NCBI GenBank assembly: GCA_900554375.1
Contig: USHK01000023.1
Location: 1-10,702 of the forward strand
Length of the DNA stretch: 10,702 nt
Source of the DNA: an uncultured Sutterella sp.
GTDB lineage: Bacteria > Pseudomonadota > Gammaproteobacteria > Burkholderiales > Burkholderiaceae_F
Direction: 5' to 3'
The notes under the pieces are model-generated. The model saw only the letters and a program-made list of their open reading frames with translations, did not search any database and had not been told where the DNA came from. Position 1 is the first letter of the stretch. Every line of letters begins with the position of its first letter. Positions 7,143-10,702 of the stretch are shown here, piece by piece. The position numbers and the translations under genes are program-made.

Positions 7143-8214
7143 GGGTGTTCATCCTTAAATCTTTTAACTCTCCCGGCGCAAAAACGCCGCGATCCGTAAT
7201 GAATCCGGTAATTAACCGAGCCGGAGTGACGTCAAAACCTGGGTTTGCAGTTGCGATGGTGGGATCAGTAATACAGACCTCCGTCTCGTGCCCGTGTTTA
7301 TCTATTCCTCGCACCCAGCGTATTTCATCACCGGAGCGGTTTTCAATCGGAATATCTGCTCCGCTCCGTGCAGACCAATCGAATGTCGATAGCGGCGCTG
7401 CGACATAAAAAGGAATTTGATTATCTGCTGCTGCTAGAGCTTTTAAGTAGGTTCCGATTTTATTTGCCGTGTCTCCGTTCGCCGCAATTCGGTCGGCTCC
7501 GACAATCACTAGATCGATCGCGCCTTCTCTCATGAGCTCTCCGCCCGCATTGTCCGCAATCAAACAAACCGGAATTCCTGCGGCTTTCAATTCCCATGCC
7601 GTCAGCGTACCCTGCAGCCGAGGACGTGTTTCATCAGCATAAACCGTCAGCGGAATGCCGGCTTCAAATGCCGTATAGATACCCGCGGTTGCCGTCCCGA
7701 GCTCCACCGTCGCCAGCTTACCGGCATTGCAGTGCGTAAGAATGTTCAGTGGTCTGCCAAGGTCCAAATAAAGCGCCTCGATAATGGTTTGAGCGTATTG
7801 ACCGAGGCGAGTGCTCATCGTCCGCTCTTGTTCGCAGATTTCAGCCGCCAAGTGCCAAGCTGCTTTGCGTCTTCGATCCGGATCCATCCCTTTCAGCCGT
7901 TTGAACATAAGGTCGACGGCCCAGTTCAGATTAACGGCAGTCGGTCTTGCACTCTTGATCAGTTCGGCAGCTTCTGCCAAAAACTCCGTACTTGTGTTTT
8001 CATCCGCCGCCAGTGCCATTCCGGCTGCCCCGGTCACCCCGATAAGAGGTGCACCACGAACAGTCATATTGCGGATCGATTCCGCTGCTTCTTGTTTATT
8101 TTTAAGCTCGACATATTCCACGCGATGGGGAAGTAATCTCTGATCAAGCACCGACACGCGCCGATCGGCTTCGTCAATAAAAACAGTGTACAGGGAACTA
8201 GATTCGACGCTCAC
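7135..8214 (-). CDS. mtnA: S-methyl-5-thioribose-1-phosphate isomerase family protein (MtnA; possible DrdI-type)
   Basis: A 359-residue cytoplasmic isomerase of the MtnA/eIF2B-alpha family; it converts the ring aldose 5-methylthioribose-1-phosphate (or 5-deoxyribose-1-phosphate) to the open ketose-1-phosphate. Visible landmarks are MTVRGAPLIG (50-59), the catalytic cysteine C162 in THCNAGKLATVELGTATAG, VYADETRPRLQG (191-202), and the catalytic aspartate D241 in GADRIAANGDTANKIGTY. Length matches the family. The start is GTG at 8214, preceded by AAGGAG (8225-8220) at 5-base spacing; an ATG two bases upstream is out of frame. It is the first gene of the minus-strand operon and overlaps the aldolase by 8 bases. 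No mtnK, mtnP, mtnW/X or mtnD is in the window, so the substrate-making step must be encoded elsewhere. Confidence 0.92.
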   Translation of the reverse strand: MSVESSSLYTVFIDEADRRVSVLDQRLLPHRVEYVELKNKQEAAESIRNMTVRGAPLIGVTGAAGMALAADENTSTEFLAEAAELIKSARPTAVNLNWAVDLMFKRLKGMDPDRRRKAAWHLAAEICEQERTMSTRLGQYAQTIIEALYLDLGRPLNILTHCNAGKLATVELGTATAGIYTAFEAGIPLTVYADETRPRLQGTLTAWELKAAGIPVCLIADNAGGELMREGAIDLVIVGADRIAANGDTANKIGTYLKALAAADNQIPFYVAAPLSTFDWSARSGADIPIENRSGDEIRWVRGIDKHGHETEVCITDPTIATANPGFDVTPARLITGFITDRGVFAPGELKDLRMNTHV

Positions 8215-8370
8215 ATACTCTCCTTCTCAAGCGCACATTGACTTCTTAATCTTATTCTCAAGGAAAAAAATCTGCAGAAGCTTCGGCATTTTTGAGACAT
8301 CCTTCGCTACAGACTTTTCCGCCTGATTTAGACTCTAATCTTCCTTCAGGCTTTTTATGCGGCCAACACC
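8215..8370. promoter_or_regulatory. Divergent intergenic region between mtnA and the Pat-like gene
   Basis: This 156-base region must carry the start signals of both divergent transcripts. On the plus strand, TCTAAT (8334-8339) is a 5-of-6 match to a -10 box but lacks a good -35 at the right distance. It overlaps a small dyad, TTAGA-C-TCTAA (8328-8338), which could be an operator half-site. On the minus strand the best -10 candidate is TAAGAT in the A/T-rich part near 8249-8254, with only a weak -35. The mtnA ribosome binding site is at 8220-8225. None of the promoter calls is strong. Confidence 0.3.
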
Positions 8371-10671
8371 ATGGACTTCAATCACTATTTGCATACGCTG
8401 TTTAACCCTCGTTCGGTTGCAATTATCGGAGCAAGTGCACGCCCGGGGAGCTTCGGTTCTTTGATTTGGAGAATTGCGAAAAGCGCTTCACCGCGGGCCA
8501 AGCTCTTTCCTGTAAATCCAAAATACAAAACAATCGGGCGAGAAACGTGTTATGCATCTTTAACAGATATTAAAGAAGAGGTCGATCTGGCCGTGCTCGT
8601 CTGTCCGCCGTCTGTTTACGTGAAAGCCCTGGAAAGCTGCGTTAAAAAAGATGTTAAGAATGTCCTGCTGTGCGGCGGCTTCCCGAAGTCTGACTTGACA
8701 GAGCCGGTCTTGGAAGCCATCAACAAAACAGCAGCCGCCGGAGTACGAATTGTCGGTCCCCAGTCCCTAGGTCTCATGACGCCTTCTGAAGGCCTTAACC
8801 TTAGTTATCTTCCCACTCTCCCTCCGGCAGGAGAGGTCGGACTTGTCAGTCAGTCTCCGGGCTTGTCCTGCACTATTATTGATTACGTCACCAATGCGCA
8901 GTGCGGTTTTTCCCACGTTATCGACCCCGGCTTTGAGCAGGTCCTTACAGTAGCCGATTACGTAGATATGCTCGCGTTTGACCGTAAAACCCGATGCATC
9001 GTTCTTTACCTTGAGTCTTTCCAGCAGCCTAGAAAGCTACTATCCGCTATCCGATTGGCCGCAGCTAACAAGCCCGTTATCTTATTAAAAGGCGGACAAA
9101 CACCGGGATCTGCCGACATTGTCATTAACAACAGCGGTGCCCGAGAAGATGAAGACGGCGTCATGAAACGTGCATTAGTACGAGCCGGCGCCCTCCTGGT
9201 AACCTCGCTCAAAGAATTAAATTACGCGGTTCAAGCCTTTGCCATGCGTAGAGATTTAGCCTCCGGCGAACTGTATGGACTTGTGAACAGCAAGGGACTG
9301 GATTCTCTGCTGGCCGATCATGCTTATAACAATCACCTGCGCTTGGCAACGCCGGATAGCTCGGTTGCCAGAGAGCTTCGAGATAAATACAAAATCACTT
9401 TTCCCTATGCCAACCCGATCAACATGGGATTGGACATGGATGCTGGGACCATCGCAAACTTAACTGACTACCTCCTCAATCGCCCGGAGTGCTCGGGCAT
9501 CGTACTGAGCGTGGTGACAAATCCTTCGCTAGACTCTCTCGATTTAGCCAAGAAACTGGTCCCCATTCTTAAAAAATCCCCCAAACCGTCCGTGACGGTT
9601 TGGATCGGTACCGAATCCGATTTCCCGGCGATAAAGTACTTACGTAAAAACGGCATCGTAGCAATGAACGACATGAAGGGGGCCTGCCGAGCGATTCGTC
9701 TGATGGAGCAGTTCCGTAAATTTAAGAGCGACGGTGTGCCCGGAAGTTACTCCGCCATTCCATCCGATCCCGCTTTTTTTGTCAGCGCCCGTAAGGTTAT
9801 TCAGATTGCACGTCGTGAAGGACGTCATTTACTTTATGAAGAGGAAAGCAAGCGTTTGCTGGCCGGCATCGGGTTTGAGACAACGGCAGGAATTTACGCC
9901 GGCTCGTTAGGAGAAGCCATAGAAGCTGCTCGTGCCCTAGGTTATCCCGTCGCTATGAAACTCCGCATGGACGGCGTCCTTTCTAAGAGCGACGTTAAGG
10001 GCGTAATCCTCGGGATTCGAAATGAACGAGAACTCAAAGGGGCCTGGAAAAACATGTCCGACCGAGCCCTTCATCTGGGTCAAAACGAAGACAGCTTCGG
10101 CATATTCCTCCAAAAGACTCTAGATACGGATAACCGAAGAGAACTGCGGATCGGAATGAAACTGACACGTCACTTCGGTCCCATCGTTTACCTGCGCATT
10201 GGCGGCCTCTACGGAAAAATCTTCAAAGATACTGTCTTCAACTTTGCACCTCTTTCGCTCAAAGAAGCCCAAGAAATGATTTTCTCCGAACCGTTCAAGA
10301 CTTTCTTAGGCGATTTCCAAGGACTGCCCCCCTGTGATCCGGAACCGATTGTGACTGCTCTCATTCGTCTGTCGCAGCTTGCGGTTGAGGTCCCGGCCAT
10401 ACGCTCACTGGATATAGACCCTCTCCTATGCGGGAAAGGTCACGCCATCGTTCTGGACGCGCACTGCGTCATCGGGTCCGACACACTGGCAGCTGATGAA
10501 AATGCCTCGCATTTGATCTTCCCCTACCGGCCGAGTTTTGAAAAAAATGTCCGGGGAAAGTACGGCATGGTCAAGATCAAAAATGCCGCTCCGGAAGATA
10601 AGGAAAATTTCTTAAAATACCTCGGAAGCCTGTCCGATCAATCCCGAAGACTGCGTTTTCACAGTCTGACA
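8371..10671 (+). CDS. pat: Pat/PatZ-type protein acetyltransferase: degenerate acyl-CoA synthetase module plus start of GNAT domain (truncated)
   Basis: An open frame with no stop; 767 genuine residues precede the adapter. The order is: CoA-binding Rossmann domain (about 8-125, NPRSVAIIGAS), two succinyl-CoA-ligase-like domains (about 140-460), ATP-grasp domain (about 490-710), and the first ~37 residues of a GNAT domain (from about 731, VKIKNAAPEDKENFL). This is the layout of Pat (Salmonella) and PatZ/YfiQ (E. coli), which acetylate lysines, notably in acetyl-CoA synthetase. The synthetase part looks inactive: the phospho-histidine motif SHTGA reads NNSGA (N254), the ATP-grasp HKSD reads SKSD (S538), and the GLGG-x3-E metal region reads IGGLYGK (K616). 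It probably senses acyl-CoA rather than making it. ATG 8371 is the first in-frame start after a TAG at 8329. Its ribosome binding site is poor; an AGG (8348-8350) is better spaced for an out-of-frame ATG at 8357 that opens a 35-codon frame ending at 8464. Confidence 0.88.
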
Positions 10672-10702
10672 CTGTCTCTTATACACATCTCCGAGCCCAC
10701 GA
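10672..10702. other. Nextera (Tn5) sequencing adapter left on the contig end
   Basis: From 10672 the sequence is the 19-base Tn5 mosaic end CTGTCTCTTATACACATCT (10672-10690), followed by CCGAGCCCACGA (10691-10702), the start of the Illumina Nextera index-1 side adapter. In the frame of the Pat-like gene it translates as LSLIHISEPT, a well-known artefact tail in databases. These 31 bases are not from the organism and should be trimmed; the real gene continues beyond 10671. Confidence 0.98.

Noticed and set aside
8357..8464. A 35-codon upstream frame overlapping the start of the Pat-like gene
   Set aside because: It has a better-spaced AGG than the main gene but no recognisable product; short frames like this are common by chance. 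Mentioned only because the main gene's ribosome binding site is poor.
8371..10671. Active ADP-forming acetyl-CoA synthetase
   Set aside because: The two catalytic histidine positions are N254 and S538, and a GNAT domain begins after the ATP-grasp domain, which fits Pat.

Overview
The window reads as chromosomal DNA of a moderate-GC Gram-negative bacterium, most likely a betaproteobacterium. The AspRS looks betaproteobacterial, an FmdB-type zinc ribbon lies directly upstream of aspS, and a BamE-like lipoprotein is present. A gut Sutterellaceae-type organism (Sutterella/Parasutterella) is my guess. No rRNA, tRNA, CRISPR array, insertion sequence or phage gene was seen, and no gene-free gap exceeds about 215 bases. 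The last 31 bases (10672-10702) are not biological: they are the Tn5 mosaic end plus Illumina Nextera adapter, so the genomic sequence ends at 10671.

Left half, plus strand: an EF-G paralogue (11-2062) closed by a strong intrinsic terminator; a regulatory interval with a perfect -10 box and a terminator-like hairpin in the leader; a small FmdB-type zinc-ribbon gene (2276-2521); and aspS (2644-4437) with its own promoter, a leader hairpin and a terminator. These are housekeeping translation genes.

Right half, minus strand: five tightly packed genes read from 8214 down to 4506. They are an MtnA-type sugar-phosphate isomerase, a FucA-like class II aldolase, an 86-residue protein of unknown function, a small BamE-like lipoprotein and a SotB-type exporter. 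The first four overlap by 8-17 bases and the last follows after 13 bases. MtnA next to a true aldolase, rather than the MtnB dehydratase, matches the 'DHAP shunt' for 5'-methylthioadenosine or 5'-deoxyadenosine salvage: the isomerase makes the 1-phospho-ketose, and the aldolase splits it into dihydroxyacetone phosphate and a (methylthio)acetaldehyde or acetaldehyde. The three extra genes in the same operon are the least explained part of the window.

Far right, plus strand: a divergent gene (8371 to the end) encodes a Pat/PatZ-type protein. It has a catalytically degenerate NDP-forming acyl-CoA synthetase module followed by the first residues of a GNAT acetyltransferase domain, and is cut off by the end of the contig.
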